Assembly (NCBI RefSeq): GCF_026898155.1 | Contig: NZ_CP114029.1 | Coordinates: 999,501-1,063,500 of the forward strand | DNA: 64,000 bases | DNA from: Jiella pelagia | GTDB taxonomy: Bacteria > Pseudomonadota > Alphaproteobacteria > Rhizobiales > Rhizobiaceae | Direction: 5' to 3' | Part shown: positions 17,465-26,988 of the stretch, piece after piece | Position numbering within the stretch: position 1 is the first letter of the stretch | Layout: every line of letters starts with the position of its first letter | Program-made: the position numbers and the translations under genes | The notes under the pieces: generated by a model | Database searches by the model: none | Told to the model about the DNA's origin: nothing | The model's input: the letters and a program-made list of their open reading frames with translations, nothing else

Positions 17465-19247
17465 CACTCAACGCGACGATCTTTTCATGGGGTGAATCGG
17501 ACGGGTGGGAAATGGCGGGCGAACCGGCAACGGGAAGCCGGATCGTCACCATCGTACCGACGCCGGGCTGGCTCTCCAGGGTCATGCCGCCGCCGTGGAG
17601 TTCGGCAAGGCCCTTGACCAGGGACAGGCCGAGGCCGGTTCCCTCGTAGCGCCGCGACAGGCCGGAGGAAATCTGGACGAAGGGAATTCCAAGCCTCGCG
17701 ATGTCCGCCTCGGCGATGCCAATGCCGGTGTCGCTGACCAGAAGCTCGCAGAAGCCGTTGCGGATACGGCTCTCCAGCGTCACGGCGCCCGCCTCGGTGA
17801 ACTTCAGTGCATTGGCAACGAGGTTGAGGAGAATCTGGCGGCAGGCCCTGCGATCGGCGACGATCGTGACGCCGGCGCAGGACCTGACGTCGAGCCGAAG
17901 CGCCTTGCGGCGGGCCTCCTCGCGCATGAAGTCGCCGACCTCCGCCATCAGGTCGAACAGATCGAACGGCTCGGGGTCGAGTTCGTAGCGGCCGGCCTCG
18001 ATCTTGGAGACGTCAAGGAGGGTGTTGACGATCGACAGGAGATGCTCGCCCGACTGGCGGATCAGGCCGACATATTCCTTCTGCTTGTCGCTTTCGAAGC
18101 CGCCGAAATACTCCTGATCGAGGACGTCGGAAAAGCCGATGATGGCGTTGAGCGGCGTGCGCAATTCGTGGCTGACGGTGGCGAGGAACCGGCTCTTGGC
18201 AGCCGACGCCTCCTTCAGCGTCTCGAGGTCGGCCTCGTTTCTGGCATCGCTGAGCGATGCGGCAGTCAGCGCTATGGCGACGACGGGCGGGTGCGAGGCC
18301 GGCTTGCCGCCCTCGTCGGCTTCGTCGAGTCGGCCGATCGTCAGGGCGAATCGCTCGAAACTGCCATCGGCCACCTTCAGCCGCGCCTCGATCGTCTCCG
18401 ACTCGTTGCCGGCACGCGCCGCATCGATCGCCTGCATGACCGAAAGCCGGTCGGCGACGTGACACAATTCGCCGAACAGTTCGCCGGGAGCGCCCCAGCC
18501 CGGCCCGGCAATCGCCTCGGTGGCCTTGCTCGAGGCGTGGTCGATGCGCCCACCTTGCGAAACTTCGAACATCAAGGTGCCGAACGCCTCGGCCGCTCGC
18601 TGGCGGGCGAGACGCTCGACGAGTCCGGCGGCGCGATCCGGGGAAAGGCTGGAGCGGATCGAATGCTGCCTGACGCCGGCAAGCCGCAGCCCATAGAACA
18701 GGACGAGGAGGCCGACCGCGGCCTCGCCGGCAGGCAGCTGCGAGACGCCCGTTCCCGTCGCAAGAAGCAGGCTGCCGCAGCCGAACGAGACGACAGCGAG
18801 CCCCGCCGCCAGCCGGTAGCGTCCTGCCACTGCCGCCTCGAGCGGCAGGACGGCGAGGATCACCGGCGCGAACTTCGCCATTTCGGGATTGTCGCGCGCC
18901 GCGAGCGCAAGACCTGCGGAGACGATCATGCCCCACAGCCAGAGCACCGCATTCGGGCGCCCGGCGATCGACAGCCACGCAGCCGAGGCGAGCGCCACGG
19001 CGGCGAGAATGAGCGGAAAAGCGGTGATGGACGCCGTGGTGCCGGCGGCGACGAGAAGCGGGGCCGAAATGGCGAGGGCCGCGGCCATGACCAGGAAGAA
19101 CCGCAAAACGAAAGCCTGGAAGCGGCGTTCGCCGCCTTCCGTGATCGACGGTGCGACGAACTCCTCGAGCCGCAGACTCAGGAAGCGGACCGCGGCCGAT
19201 GGGACACGACGTCCGGTGCCCGCTGGACGCTTCGACGCTTGCCTCAT
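17406..19247 (-). CDS. DivJ/PleC-like sensor histidine kinase
   Basis: A 613-residue membrane sensor kinase. About six hydrophobic segments occupy residues 40-190 (FFLVMAAALAISAPLLVAAG and following), then a PAS-like region (about 215-330). The HisKA domain carries the phospho-acceptor His in TVSHELRTPLNAIIGFSDVL, and the HATPase domain has N-box NLVANALKFT, G1 DTGIGI and G2 EGTGLGLSLVKG. The H-box and topology resemble the DivJ/PleC/PdhS kinases that control DivK and the CtrA pathway in alphaproteobacteria. ATG 19247 is chosen over the GTG at 19259 because GGTGAG lies 8-13 bases upstream. A CtrA-like box is 94 bases upstream. Assignment to DivJ specifically is tentative. Confidence 0.85.
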   Translation of the reverse strand: MRQASKRPAGTGRRVPSAAVRFLSLRLEEFVAPSITEGGERRFQAFVLRFFLVMAAALAISAPLLVAAGTTASITAFPLILAAVALASAAWLSIAGRPNAVLWLWGMIVSAGLALAARDNPEMAKFAPVILAVLPLEAAVAGRYRLAAGLAVVSFGCGSLLLATGTGVSQLPAGEAAVGLLVLFYGLRLAGVRQHSIRSSLSPDRAAGLVERLARQRAAEAFGTLMFEVSQGGRIDHASSKATEAIAGPGWGAPGELFGELCHVADRLSVMQAIDAARAGNESETIEARLKVADGSFERFALTIGRLDEADEGGKPASHPPVVAIALTAASLSDARNEADLETLKEASAAKSRFLATVSHELRTPLNAIIGFSDVLDQEYFGGFESDKQKEYVGLIRQSGEHLLSIVNTLLDVSKIEAGRYELDPEPFDLFDLMAEVGDFMREEARRKALRLDVRSCAGVTIVADRRACRQILLNLVANALKFTEAGAVTLESRIRNGFCELLVSDTGIGIAEADIARLGIPFVQISSGLSRRYEGTGLGLSLVKGLAELHGGGMTLESQPGVGTMVTIRLPVAGSPAISHPSDSPHEKIVALSDARSKTNSQAQIREERRSA

Positions 19248-19340
19248 ACTTCGTCTCACCTTGGCAGATCATCTGTCATGCTGGCCCGGTCGTCGTCGAA
19301 CGACTCCCGAGCCGACTGTCAGGATCATGGACGGGGCGCA

Positions 19341-19355
19341 TTAAGGAAGCCATAA
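19341..19355. promoter_or_regulatory. Candidate CtrA-type boxes upstream of the histidine kinase
   Basis: TTAA-GGAAGCC-ATAA (19341-19355) matches the alphaproteobacterial CtrA consensus TTAA-N7-TTAA with one mismatch. A second element, TTAACCAT read on the minus strand (19434-19441), equals the common CtrA half-site. Both lie in the 393-bp region between the kinase start (19247) and the divergent DUF5330 gene (19641), which otherwise contains AT-rich sequence and no gene. Confidence 0.4.
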
Positions 19356-19640
19356 ACCCCCGGTTTCCCAAGCTTGCCCGAAGCCTGCGATCCCCAGGAA
19401 ACTATGCTTTTCATACGTTCGCGGCCTGCGAACATGGTTAACCAATAGCAACGAACAGGTAGATCCGGCGGTGGGGAGACAATCAGTCCTCACAACCGTC
19501 CGAATCGATCGACTTTTGCTAAAATTTTCGTCGCAGTTTCAACGCAGCCTTTCGCCGGACATGCCAGGATCGGTCAAATCAAGCCGCGACCCGAGAAGGA
19601 CGAGGGTCGTGGTCCGAAATGAACTGGACGGGGAACGGCG

Positions 19641-20282
19641 ATGATTCGCTTCGTCATCAAGGTGGGATTCTTTCTGGGACTGGTCGCGCTGATCGTGCCG
19701 GGCGGTGAGAGCCGGGAGGGGGAGCCGGAGATCAATCCCTTCGCTCTTCTCTATGGGGCGCAGGCGGCGGTTTCCGACCTCTCCAACTTTTGCGACCGCG
19801 CGCCCGCGGCCTGCGCCGCTGGCGCCGACGTCGCGGGGTTTGCCGGCGAACGCGTCGCCGAGGGCTTTGCGATCGCCTATGGGTTCTTCGACAACGCGGT
19901 CGCCGAGCGTCGGGGCAACAGCCACGCGAGCGACGCGGCGACGGCAACGCGTTCCGTCTCGGCCTCACGGGACAGCGCATCGGCCGGTCCTGCGGCCCGG
20001 CCGGTTCCGACTTCGCCGGTGCGCACCGACGCCGTCACCACCGCCGCAATTTCCGCTGCCGCGAGCCCCTCGCCGGCCATTCCCTCATCGGCGAGGCCGC
20101 ACGTCGTCATTCCGGGAGACCGGGCGCTGCAGCCCACCGGCCATGGCATTCTTGGGGGCCGCGTCGCGACACAGAATTCCGGCCGTCTGCCGCGGGTCGA
20201 GAGCCGCCCGCTGACGAAGGCGGGCCCCGGCCGCCAGATTGCCGCCACCGTGCCGGTCCCGGTTCCCGCCCCCCGGACCTGA
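19641..20282 (+). CDS. DUF5330-type membrane/secreted protein
   Basis: A 213-residue protein with a short hydrophobic N-terminus (FVIKVGFFLGLVALIVPGG) acting as signal anchor. The first 90 residues contain ALLYGAQAAVSDLSNFCDRA and two Cys (about 51 and 58), as expected for DUF5330. The C-terminal half is Ala/Pro/Ser-rich and probably disordered. In Hyphomicrobiales this family commonly lies immediately before sufE, as here. Function unknown; likely an envelope protein. Confidence 0.72.
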   Translation: MIRFVIKVGFFLGLVALIVPGGESREGEPEINPFALLYGAQAAVSDLSNFCDRAPAACAAGADVAGFAGERVAEGFAIAYGFFDNAVAERRGNSHASDAATATRSVSASRDSASAGPAARPVPTSPVRTDAVTTAAISAAASPSPAIPSSARPHVVIPGDRALQPTGHGILGGRVATQNSGRLPRVESRPLTKAGPGRQIAATVPVPVPAPRT

Positions 20283-20428
20283 CAGGCCCGCCCACAGCGC
20301 CTATATGTCGGGCACGCCGAGGGCGAGAAGCGGATGGTTCGAAACGGTGTGAGGGGCCAAAACCCGCAACGTGCCGGGATCCCGCATCGCTCCGGCCGCC
20401 AGACGAACGCGCATCCAGGACCGAGGCC

Positions 20429-20852
20429 ATGCAGACGATCGACGAGATCACCGCCGATTTCGAGCTTCTCGACGACTGGGAAGACCGCTACCGCTATCTC
20501 ATCGAGGCTCGGCCGGGCGCTGCCCGGGCTTTCGCCGCAAGAGATGACGGACGCCACCAAGGTGCGCGGCTGTGTCAGCCAGGTCTGGCTGATCAGCGAA
20601 AGCGACGGCGAAAATCCGCCGCATCTCAGCTTCCGCGGCGATTCGGACGCCCATATCGTCAAGGGCCTCGTCGCCATCGCGCTCGCCCTCTTCTCCGGCC
20701 GCAGCGCCGGGGAGATCGAGACGCTCGACGCCGAGGCGCTGTTTTCCCGGCTCGGGCTGCAGGACCATCTGACGCCGCAGCGCTCCAACGGCCTCCGATC
20801 GATGGTCGCCCGGATCAAGAACGATGCCCGCGAGGCTGCCGCCGCCGCGTAA
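20429..20852 (+). pseudogene. sufE: SufE family sulfur acceptor, +1 frameshift as written
   Basis: Cysteine-desulfurase partner of the SUF iron-sulfur assembly system. It begins MQTIDEITADFELLDDWEDR. After a slip at GAGGCTC (20504-20510) the frame continues GRALPGLSPQEMTDATKVRG with the sulfur-accepting Cys in RGCVSQVWL, and ends at 20852. Removing the extra G gives ATC GAG CTC GGC CGG, i.e. YLIELGRALPGL, the canonical SufE sequence, in a 140-residue protein of normal length. It lies after DUF5330 and converges on the DUF6456 gene. Because SufE is well conserved and the break is one of the seven GAGCTC events, an intact gene in the organism is likely. Confidence 0.9.
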
Positions 20853-20897
20853 AGGGGGAGGCTTTCCGCCGGCTCTTCTGAGCGGCACTGCCGCTCC

Positions 20898-21395
20898 TCA
20901 GCCGCCATGCTCCGCGACCTCGTCCTTCGGCGCCCGCCAGCGGCGGATGCGGCCGGGCCGTCCCTGCTCTTCCCGATCGAAGCCGTAATGGCGAGCGAGC
21001 ATGGCCAGCGCCGTCTTCAGGAGAAGTTTCGCCGAGCGCGCCGGCCATTGCCGCTCGCGTTCCACCGTTTCGAGCCCCTTGAGGAAGCAGCAGACGTCGA
21101 GGACGAGGCCGGACAGTTCCGGCCCGACGGCCTCGCAGGCGGCTGAGACCCGGTTTCGTGCGTCGATCGCGGTGTCGCCGAGATCGCCTCCGCCGGCCCG
21201 CCGCGGGGCGCGCGGCATGGCGTCCCAGCGCTGGGTCAGCGACGGCGTCATCTGCCCGCGGGTGAAATCGGCCCGGATCCGCTCGCCGGCCATCGCCTCT
21301 GCGGCGCTCAGAAACGGCTCGCCGCCCCGGCCGCGCCGCGTCGCCAGCCGCGTCAGCGGCGTCTCCTCTTCGTTGAAGCCCGGCGTCCCACTCAT
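20898..21395 (-). CDS. DUF6456 domain-containing protein
   Basis: A 165-residue protein with no signal or membrane segment. It starts MSGTPGFNEEETPLTRLATR and contains FLSAAEAMAGERIRADFT, GLVLDVCCFLKGLE and LARHYGFDRE, all typical of the DUF6456 family of Hyphomicrobiales, which is probably DNA-associated. Its ATG at 21395 overlaps the stop of the upstream HTH gene (21392), so the two proteins are co-translated. In some relatives the HTH and DUF6456 parts are, as I recall, on one polypeptide; here they are separate overlapping genes. Function unknown. Confidence 0.82.
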   Translation of the reverse strand: MSGTPGFNEEETPLTRLATRRGRGGEPFLSAAEAMAGERIRADFTRGQMTPSLTQRWDAMPRAPRRAGGGDLGDTAIDARNRVSAACEAVGPELSGLVLDVCCFLKGLETVERERQWPARSAKLLLKTALAMLARHYGFDREEQGRPGRIRRWRAPKDEVAEHGG

Positions 21396-21868
21396 GGCTG
21401 CACCTGCGACGACAACTTGATCGCAACGCCGGTCTCGATGGCGCGGCAGGCGGTCATGGCGAGCGTTTCCAGTCGCTCCAGCATCTGGTTGCAGGTCTTG
21501 TCGTCGCGCCAGTCCTCGACCCGGCGGATGGCATAGGCAATGCTCGTGCGCTCGCGGCCGAACGCCGCGCCGATACGCGTCAGCGAGATGCCGAAGGTGG
21601 TGTTGGCGAGATACATCGCGGCGTGGCGGGCGTCGCAGGCCCGGCTCTCGGCACGGCTCGGTCGGCGGATTTCCGCCACCGGCACGTCGAAGCCAAGCGC
21701 CGCAATCTCCTGGGCAAGGCGGCACGCGGCGTCGGCGAGGCGATCGCCCTCTCCGGCGGCTGTCTCAACGGGATCGCGCATCAGCGCCCCCGCCGCCTCC
21801 CACCATAAGGGGAGCCTCCGGCACGCGTCGGTTGCGCCCCTCGTTTCGTGCGGCATGGCCTGCTGCAT
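21392..21868 (-). CDS. DnaA domain IV-like helix-turn-helix protein
   Basis: A 158-residue DNA-binding protein without the AAA+ part of DnaA. Residues about 65-140 resemble the DnaA C-terminal domain: RHAAMYLANTTFGISLTRIG followed by AAFGRERTSIAYAIRRVE, matching the DnaA pattern in which an IG..FGxRxxTTV helix contacts DNA. The start at 21868 has a good Shine-Dalgarno (GGAG, 8 bases upstream); the in-frame ATG at 21910 lacks one. It overlaps the DUF6456 gene downstream. It may bind DnaA-box-like sites as a regulator; that is inference. Confidence 0.78.
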   Translation of the reverse strand: MQQAMPHETRGATDACRRLPLWWEAAGALMRDPVETAAGEGDRLADAACRLAQEIAALGFDVPVAEIRRPSRAESRACDARHAAMYLANTTFGISLTRIGAAFGRERTSIAYAIRRVEDWRDDKTCNQMLERLETLAMTACRAIETGVAIKLSSQVQP

Positions 21869-22093
21869 GGCTCGGTCTCCTGGCTTGGGTTTCACCAGCT
21901 TATAAGCCATGCCCGCCAATATGTGAATATCTTCCTATTTCAGAAAAATTCTGTCCCATCGCTAAATGCTATACCGCTCAGTCCACTAAGGCAAATCCTA
22001 GGGTGAAATCACGGCCGCATTCTCAGGAAGATATCCCCGCCCTCGCTTCTCTCGGCGATGCTGGCCGGTGCCCTTCCAGCCCGGAGTTTCACC

Positions 22094-22594
22094 GTGACGA
22101 CAGCCGATCATCTCGCCCCGCTCCTCGAAATCATGTCCGCCCGGATTCGCCGACAGGTGGAGGCGAGCAGGGAACTCGACCGCATCGCCCGGGAGCGGCT
22201 CGAACTGCAGGCGGCGCTGCGGCGCTACGGCGCGGCCGGCGCCAGCATCGCCGAGGCATGCCGTGCCGACGATGCCGCCCGGCTCGACGCTTCGGTCCGC
22301 GCCACGGTGAGCGAGTGCGTCGGCCGCGAAGTTCGCCGCCAGACCCGCCTCTGCCGCAGCCGCGACCCGCGCTACGACATCAACCGCCACATCGTCGTCA
22401 CCCGCCTGACGCGCTGGCTGGCCGGAAACGCCCGATGGATCGCGGTAGCGCCTAACGAAAGCAAGCTGACACATCTCAAACGTCGGACGAGCGACTTCAA
22501 ACGGCGGCCCCGACAAGCCAAAGAAACCGGATCGTCGCCGCCGCCGAGCAAGCCGAAGCATCGCAGGTCGATACACTCTTCGACCAAAGTCTAA
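22094..22594 (+). CDS. Hypothetical protein
   Basis: A 166-residue basic protein starting at GTG 22094, which has GGAG at 22083-22086. The first 75 residues are helical and charged (QVEASRELDRIARERLELQA, possible coiled coil). The C-terminal 50 residues are Lys/Arg/Ser-rich and low complexity. It is divergent from the DnaA-like HTH gene. I do not recognise the family, and the last third may not be functional sequence. Confidence 0.45.
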   Translation: MTTADHLAPLLEIMSARIRRQVEASRELDRIARERLELQAALRRYGAAGASIAEACRADDAARLDASVRATVSECVGREVRRQTRLCRSRDPRYDINRHIVVTRLTRWLAGNARWIAVAPNESKLTHLKRRTSDFKRRPRQAKETGSSPPPSKPKHRRSIHSSTKV

Positions 22595-22727
22595 TGCTGG
22601 CGAATAGACGTGGCCAACCGCGGGTCAAGCCGTTGACATTGGACGCTGCCCTGTCTCTCATCGCCCCAAGACGAAGATCCTGGGAGGGAATCGGGGACTT
22701 CGCTTGTTCACTCGGGAGGAGTTACCA

Positions 22728-23951
22728 ATGCTCATCGACAAGACCCTGCTTGCCGCGACGATCGCCGCGGGTCTCGCCATGCCGGCCGGCGCCTTTGCGC
22801 AGGAGGTATCGGACGACGTCGTCAAGATCGGCATCCTGAACGACCAGTCCGGCGTCTATGCCGACTTCGGCGGCAAGTGGTCCGTCACGGCGGCCGAGAT
22901 GGCGGCCGCAGACTTCGGCGGAACGGTGCTCGACAAACCGATCGAGATCATCAACGCCGATCACCAGAACAAGCCGGACATCGCCTCGAATATCGCCCGC
23001 GAGTGGTACGACACCCAACAAGTCGACGCGATCATGGAACTGACGACCTCGTCGGTCGCCCTCGCGGTCCAGGGCCTGTCGAAAGAAAAGAACAAGATCA
23101 ACATCGTCACCGGCGCGGCGACGACGGAACTGACCGGCAAGCAGTGCAGCCCCTACGGCTTCCACTGGGCCTATGACACCCATGCACTCGCCGTCGGCAC
23201 CGGTGGCGCGTTGGTGAAGGCCGGTGGCGACACCTGGTTCTTCCTGACCGCCGACTACGCCTTCGGCTACTCGCTCGAGGAGCAGACCGGCAACTTTGTC
23301 AAGGAATCGGGCGGCGAGGTCCTCGGTTCGGTCCGCCATCCGCTGGCGACCAACGACTTCTCGTCCTTCCTCCTGCAGGCGCAGTCCTCCGGCGCCAAGG
23401 TCATCGGCCTCGCCAATGCCGGCCTCGACACCGCCAACGCCATCAAGCAGGCGTCTGAATTCGGCATCGTCCAGGGTGGCCAGAAGCTCGCGGCCCTGCT
23501 CTTCACCCTCGCCGAGGTCAACGGCCTCGGCGCCGAGGCCGCCCAGGGGCTGAACCTCACCGAGGGCTGGTATTGGGACCAGAATGACGAGAACCGCGAA
23601 TTCGCCCAGCGCTTCATGGAAAAGACCGGGCGGATGCCGAACATGATCCAGACCGGCACCTACTCCGCCGTGCTGAGTTACCTCAAGGCCGTGCAGGCGG
23701 CCGGCACCGACGAGACCAAGGCGGTCGCCGCGAAGCTGCACGAGCTGCCGGTCGAGGATCTCTTCGCCAAGAACGGCAAGGTCCAGGCGAACGGCCGGAT
23801 GGTCTACGACATGTATCTCTTCCAGGTGAAGACGCCGGACGAGATGAAGGGCGACTGGGACTACTACACGGAAGTCTCCTCCGTCCCCGGCAACGAGGCC
23901 TTCCTCTCCGTCGAGAACTCCGGCTGCGACGTCTCGACCTTCGAGAACTGA
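22728..23951 (+). CDS. Branched-chain amino acid-type ABC substrate-binding protein (copy 1)
   Basis: A 407-residue Peripla_BP_6 (LivJ-like) protein with a Sec signal peptide (LLAATIAAGLAMPAGAFAQ) and mature start EVSDDVVKIGILNDQSGVYA. ATG 22728 follows GGGAGGA at 22714-22720. The body has the family's ITSSVALAVQ-like segment (TTSSVALAVQGLSKEKNKI) and KVIGLANAGLDTANAIKQ. It is followed 181 bases later by a closely related paralogue and then livGFHM, so it delivers a solute to that importer. Members of this subclass often bind ligands other than leucine, such as amides, aromatic acids or urea-like compounds; the ligand is unknown here. Confidence 0.93.
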   Translation: MLIDKTLLAATIAAGLAMPAGAFAQEVSDDVVKIGILNDQSGVYADFGGKWSVTAAEMAAADFGGTVLDKPIEIINADHQNKPDIASNIAREWYDTQQVDAIMELTTSSVALAVQGLSKEKNKINIVTGAATTELTGKQCSPYGFHWAYDTHALAVGTGGALVKAGGDTWFFLTADYAFGYSLEEQTGNFVKESGGEVLGSVRHPLATNDFSSFLLQAQSSGAKVIGLANAGLDTANAIKQASEFGIVQGGQKLAALLFTLAEVNGLGAEAAQGLNLTEGWYWDQNDENREFAQRFMEKTGRMPNMIQTGTYSAVLSYLKAVQAAGTDETKAVAAKLHELPVEDLFAKNGKVQANGRMVYDMYLFQVKTPDEMKGDWDYYTEVSSVPGNEAFLSVENSGCDVSTFEN

Positions 23952-23963
23952 GCCAGCCTGCAT

Positions 23964-24002
23964 GGCGGACGGCCGGACTTCTGACGCAACCGGCCGCCCG
24001 CC
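23964..24002 (+). other. Imperfect hairpin after binding-protein copy 1
   Basis: GGCGG-A-CGGCCGG pairs with CCGGCCG-C-CCGCC (7 bp plus 5 bp around one mismatch, 13-nt loop), starting 12 bases after the stop. No T-tract. Possibly an mRNA-stabilising or partial-termination element, comparable to the stronger hairpin after copy 2. Confidence 0.4.
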
Positions 24003-24132
24003 CGCTTCCACTGGTGCCAAAGTGACGGCGATCGAACAAACCGCTTGCGGTTGCAGCCACCGCAGTCCTTCAATGCGCCCGGCATGCTCTCGGGAGGAGA
24101 GCGCGCCTCGTGAACTCTGGGAGGAGAGAACC

Positions 24133-25386
24133 ATGCGCATTGTCTTCAATCGAGAGGCGTCCGTGAAGGTTGCAGCCCTGGCGACAGGCATCGCCGCCGG
24201 CGCCATCGGCTGGGCGGTGCCCGCTGTCTCGCAGGAAATCTCGGACGACGTCGTCAAGATCGGCATCATGAACGATCGCTCCGGCGTCTATGCAGACGCC
24301 GGCGGCGAAGGCTCGGTCGTCGCGGCGAGGCTCGCCGTCGAGGACTTCGGCGGGACCGTCCTCGGGGCACCCGTCGAGATCGTCGCGGCCGACCATCAGA
24401 ACAAGGCCGATATCGGCTCCAACGTCGCCCGCCAGTGGTACGACGAGGACAAGGTCGACGCGATCATGGACCTGCCGACCTCGTCGGTGGCACTCGCGGT
24501 CCAGAGCCTGTCGCGCGAGAAGAAGAAGATCACCATCGTCTCCGGCGGCGGCTCGGCCGAGATCTCCGGCAGCCAGTGCAGCCCCTACGGCTTCCAGTGG
24601 GCCTACGACACTCGCGCCCTGTCGCGCGGCACGGCCGGAGCGCTGGTCCGGGGCGGCGACGACACCTGGTTCTTCCTCACCGCCGACTATGCGTTCGGCG
24701 ATTCCCTGCAGAGCCAGGCAACCGCGGTGATCGAGGCGAATGGGGGCAAGGTGCTGGGCGCCGTCCGCCATCCGCTGTCGACCAGCGACTTCTCGTCCTT
24801 CATCCTGCAGGCGCAGTCTTCGGGCGCCAAGGTGATCGGCCTCGCCAATGCCGGCCTCGACACCTCCAATGCGGTCAAGGCGGCGAACGAGTTTGGGCTT
24901 ACCGAAGCGGGCCAGAAGATGGCCTCGCTGCTCCTGACGCTGAGCGATGCCCATTCGCTCGGCACCGAGGGGGCGCAGGGACTTTACCTTACGGCCGGCT
25001 GGTACTGGGACCAGGACGACGAAAACCGCGAATTCGCAAAGCGCTACATGGAAAGGCACGGGAAGATGCCGGACATGCTGCATGTCGGCGTCTATTCCGC
25101 CGTCCTGCAATATCTGAAGGCGATCAAGGCCGCCGGCACCGACGAGACCGAAGCCGTCGCCCGAAAGCTCCACGAGATGCCGGTCGAGGATCTCTTCGCC
25201 AAGAAGGGCAGGGTCCTGGAGAACGGCCGCATGGTCTACGACATGTATCTCTTCCAGGTGAAGTCGCCGGACGAATCGAGCGGAGAGTGGGATCTCTACA
25301 AGCAGGTCGAGACGATCCCGGGCGACAAGGCCTATGCTACGGTGGCCGAAAGCGGCTGCGACGTGTCGTCCTTCCCGAAGAACTGA
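24133..25386 (+). CDS. Branched-chain amino acid-type ABC substrate-binding protein (copy 2)
   Basis: A 417-residue paralogue of the preceding gene; the two mature proteins align without large gaps from DDVVKIGI (both) to the Cys near the end (GCDVSTFEN versus GCDVSSFPKN). The N-terminal signal region differs and includes GIAAGAIGWAVPAVSQ. ATG 24133 is chosen because GGGAGGAG lies 8 bases upstream; upstream in-frame codons read as non-coding. The pair is a tandem duplication serving one livGFHM transporter and probably widens the ligand range. The next gene follows a strong hairpin. Confidence 0.93.
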   Translation: MRIVFNREASVKVAALATGIAAGAIGWAVPAVSQEISDDVVKIGIMNDRSGVYADAGGEGSVVAARLAVEDFGGTVLGAPVEIVAADHQNKADIGSNVARQWYDEDKVDAIMDLPTSSVALAVQSLSREKKKITIVSGGGSAEISGSQCSPYGFQWAYDTRALSRGTAGALVRGGDDTWFFLTADYAFGDSLQSQATAVIEANGGKVLGAVRHPLSTSDFSSFILQAQSSGAKVIGLANAGLDTSNAVKAANEFGLTEAGQKMASLLLTLSDAHSLGTEGAQGLYLTAGWYWDQDDENREFAKRYMERHGKMPDMLHVGVYSAVLQYLKAIKAAGTDETEAVARKLHEMPVEDLFAKKGRVLENGRMVYDMYLFQVKSPDESSGEWDLYKQVETIPGDKAYATVAESGCDVSSFPKN

Positions 25387-25392
25387 GCCACC

Positions 25393-25424
25393 GGGGCCGG
25401 CGGTCGCTTCGGACCGCCGGCCCC
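25393..25424 (+). other. Strong intercistronic hairpin between binding protein and livG
   Basis: GGGGCCGGCGGTC (25393-25405) and GACCGCCGGCCCC (25412-25424) form a perfect 13-bp stem with loop GCTTCG, starting 7 bases after the stop at 25386. The downstream sequence CGACGAGG has no T-run, so it is more likely an mRNA 3'-stabilising or partial-termination structure that favours the binding proteins over livGFHM. Confidence 0.65.
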
Positions 25425-25484
25425 GACGAGGAGTTGGCCGCATCCCGGCCGTCGATCCGATCACGACAGGAGAAACCGAACGCA

Positions 25485-26241
25485 ATGAGCGCCACCTCGT
25501 CGGACGCGATCCTGTCGGCCCGCGGCCTCACCAAGGAGTTCTTCGGCTTCAAGGCCGTGAACAACGTCGATCTCGACGTCATGGAAGGCACCATTCACGC
25601 TCTCATCGGCCCGAACGGCGCCGGCAAGACCACCGTCTTCAACCTCCTGACCAAGTTCCTCACACCGACCGAGGGCAGGATCGTCTTTCGCGGCGAGGAC
25701 ATCACCAAAGTGAAGCCTGCCGACGTGGCGCGGCTCGGCCTCGTGCGCTCGTTCCAGATCTCCGCCGTCTTCCCGCATCTGACCGTCCTCGACAACGTCC
25801 GCGTCGCGCTGCAGCGCAAGGAGGGGCTCGCGGTGCAGTTCTGGCGCTCGAACCGCCTGCTCGGCCGGCTGAACGCGGAGGCCGAGCGGCTGATCGACGC
25901 CGTCGGTCTGTCCGCCTTCTCCGCCCACGACGCCGCCGAACTGCCCTATGGCCGCAAGCGGGCGCTGGAAATCGCCACGACGCTGGCGCTCGATCCGCCG
26001 GTGCTCCTCTTCGACGAGCCGATGGCCGGCATGGGCGCCGAGGACATCGGCCGCATCTCAGACCTCATTCGCCGCATCGCCAAGGGCCGGACGGTGGTGA
26101 TGGTCGAACACAATCTCAACGTCGTCGCCGACCTTTGCGACCGGGTGACAGTGCTCGCCCGTGGCGAGATCCTCGCCGAGGGCGACTATGCGGCGGTCAG
26201 CAACGACAAGCGGGTGCGCGAGGCCTATATGGGGAGCGAGG

Positions 26242-26249
<8 letters not shown>
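25485..26249 (+). CDS. livG: Branched-chain amino acid-type ABC transporter ATPase LivG
   Basis: A 254-residue ATPase. Walker A is GPNGAGKTT, the Q-loop lies in VRSFQISAVFPHLTV, and the signature region is the degenerate PYGRKRALEIATTLA (in place of LSGGQ, common in LivG). Walker B is VLLFDEPMAGMG and the switch His is in MVEHNL. ATG 25485 is preceded by AGGAG. The 3' end overlaps livF by 8 bases. With LivF it powers uptake of the ligand delivered by the two upstream binding proteins. Confidence 0.94.
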
Positions 26250-26976
<727 letters not shown>

Positions 26977-26988
26977 GGACCTGACGCG

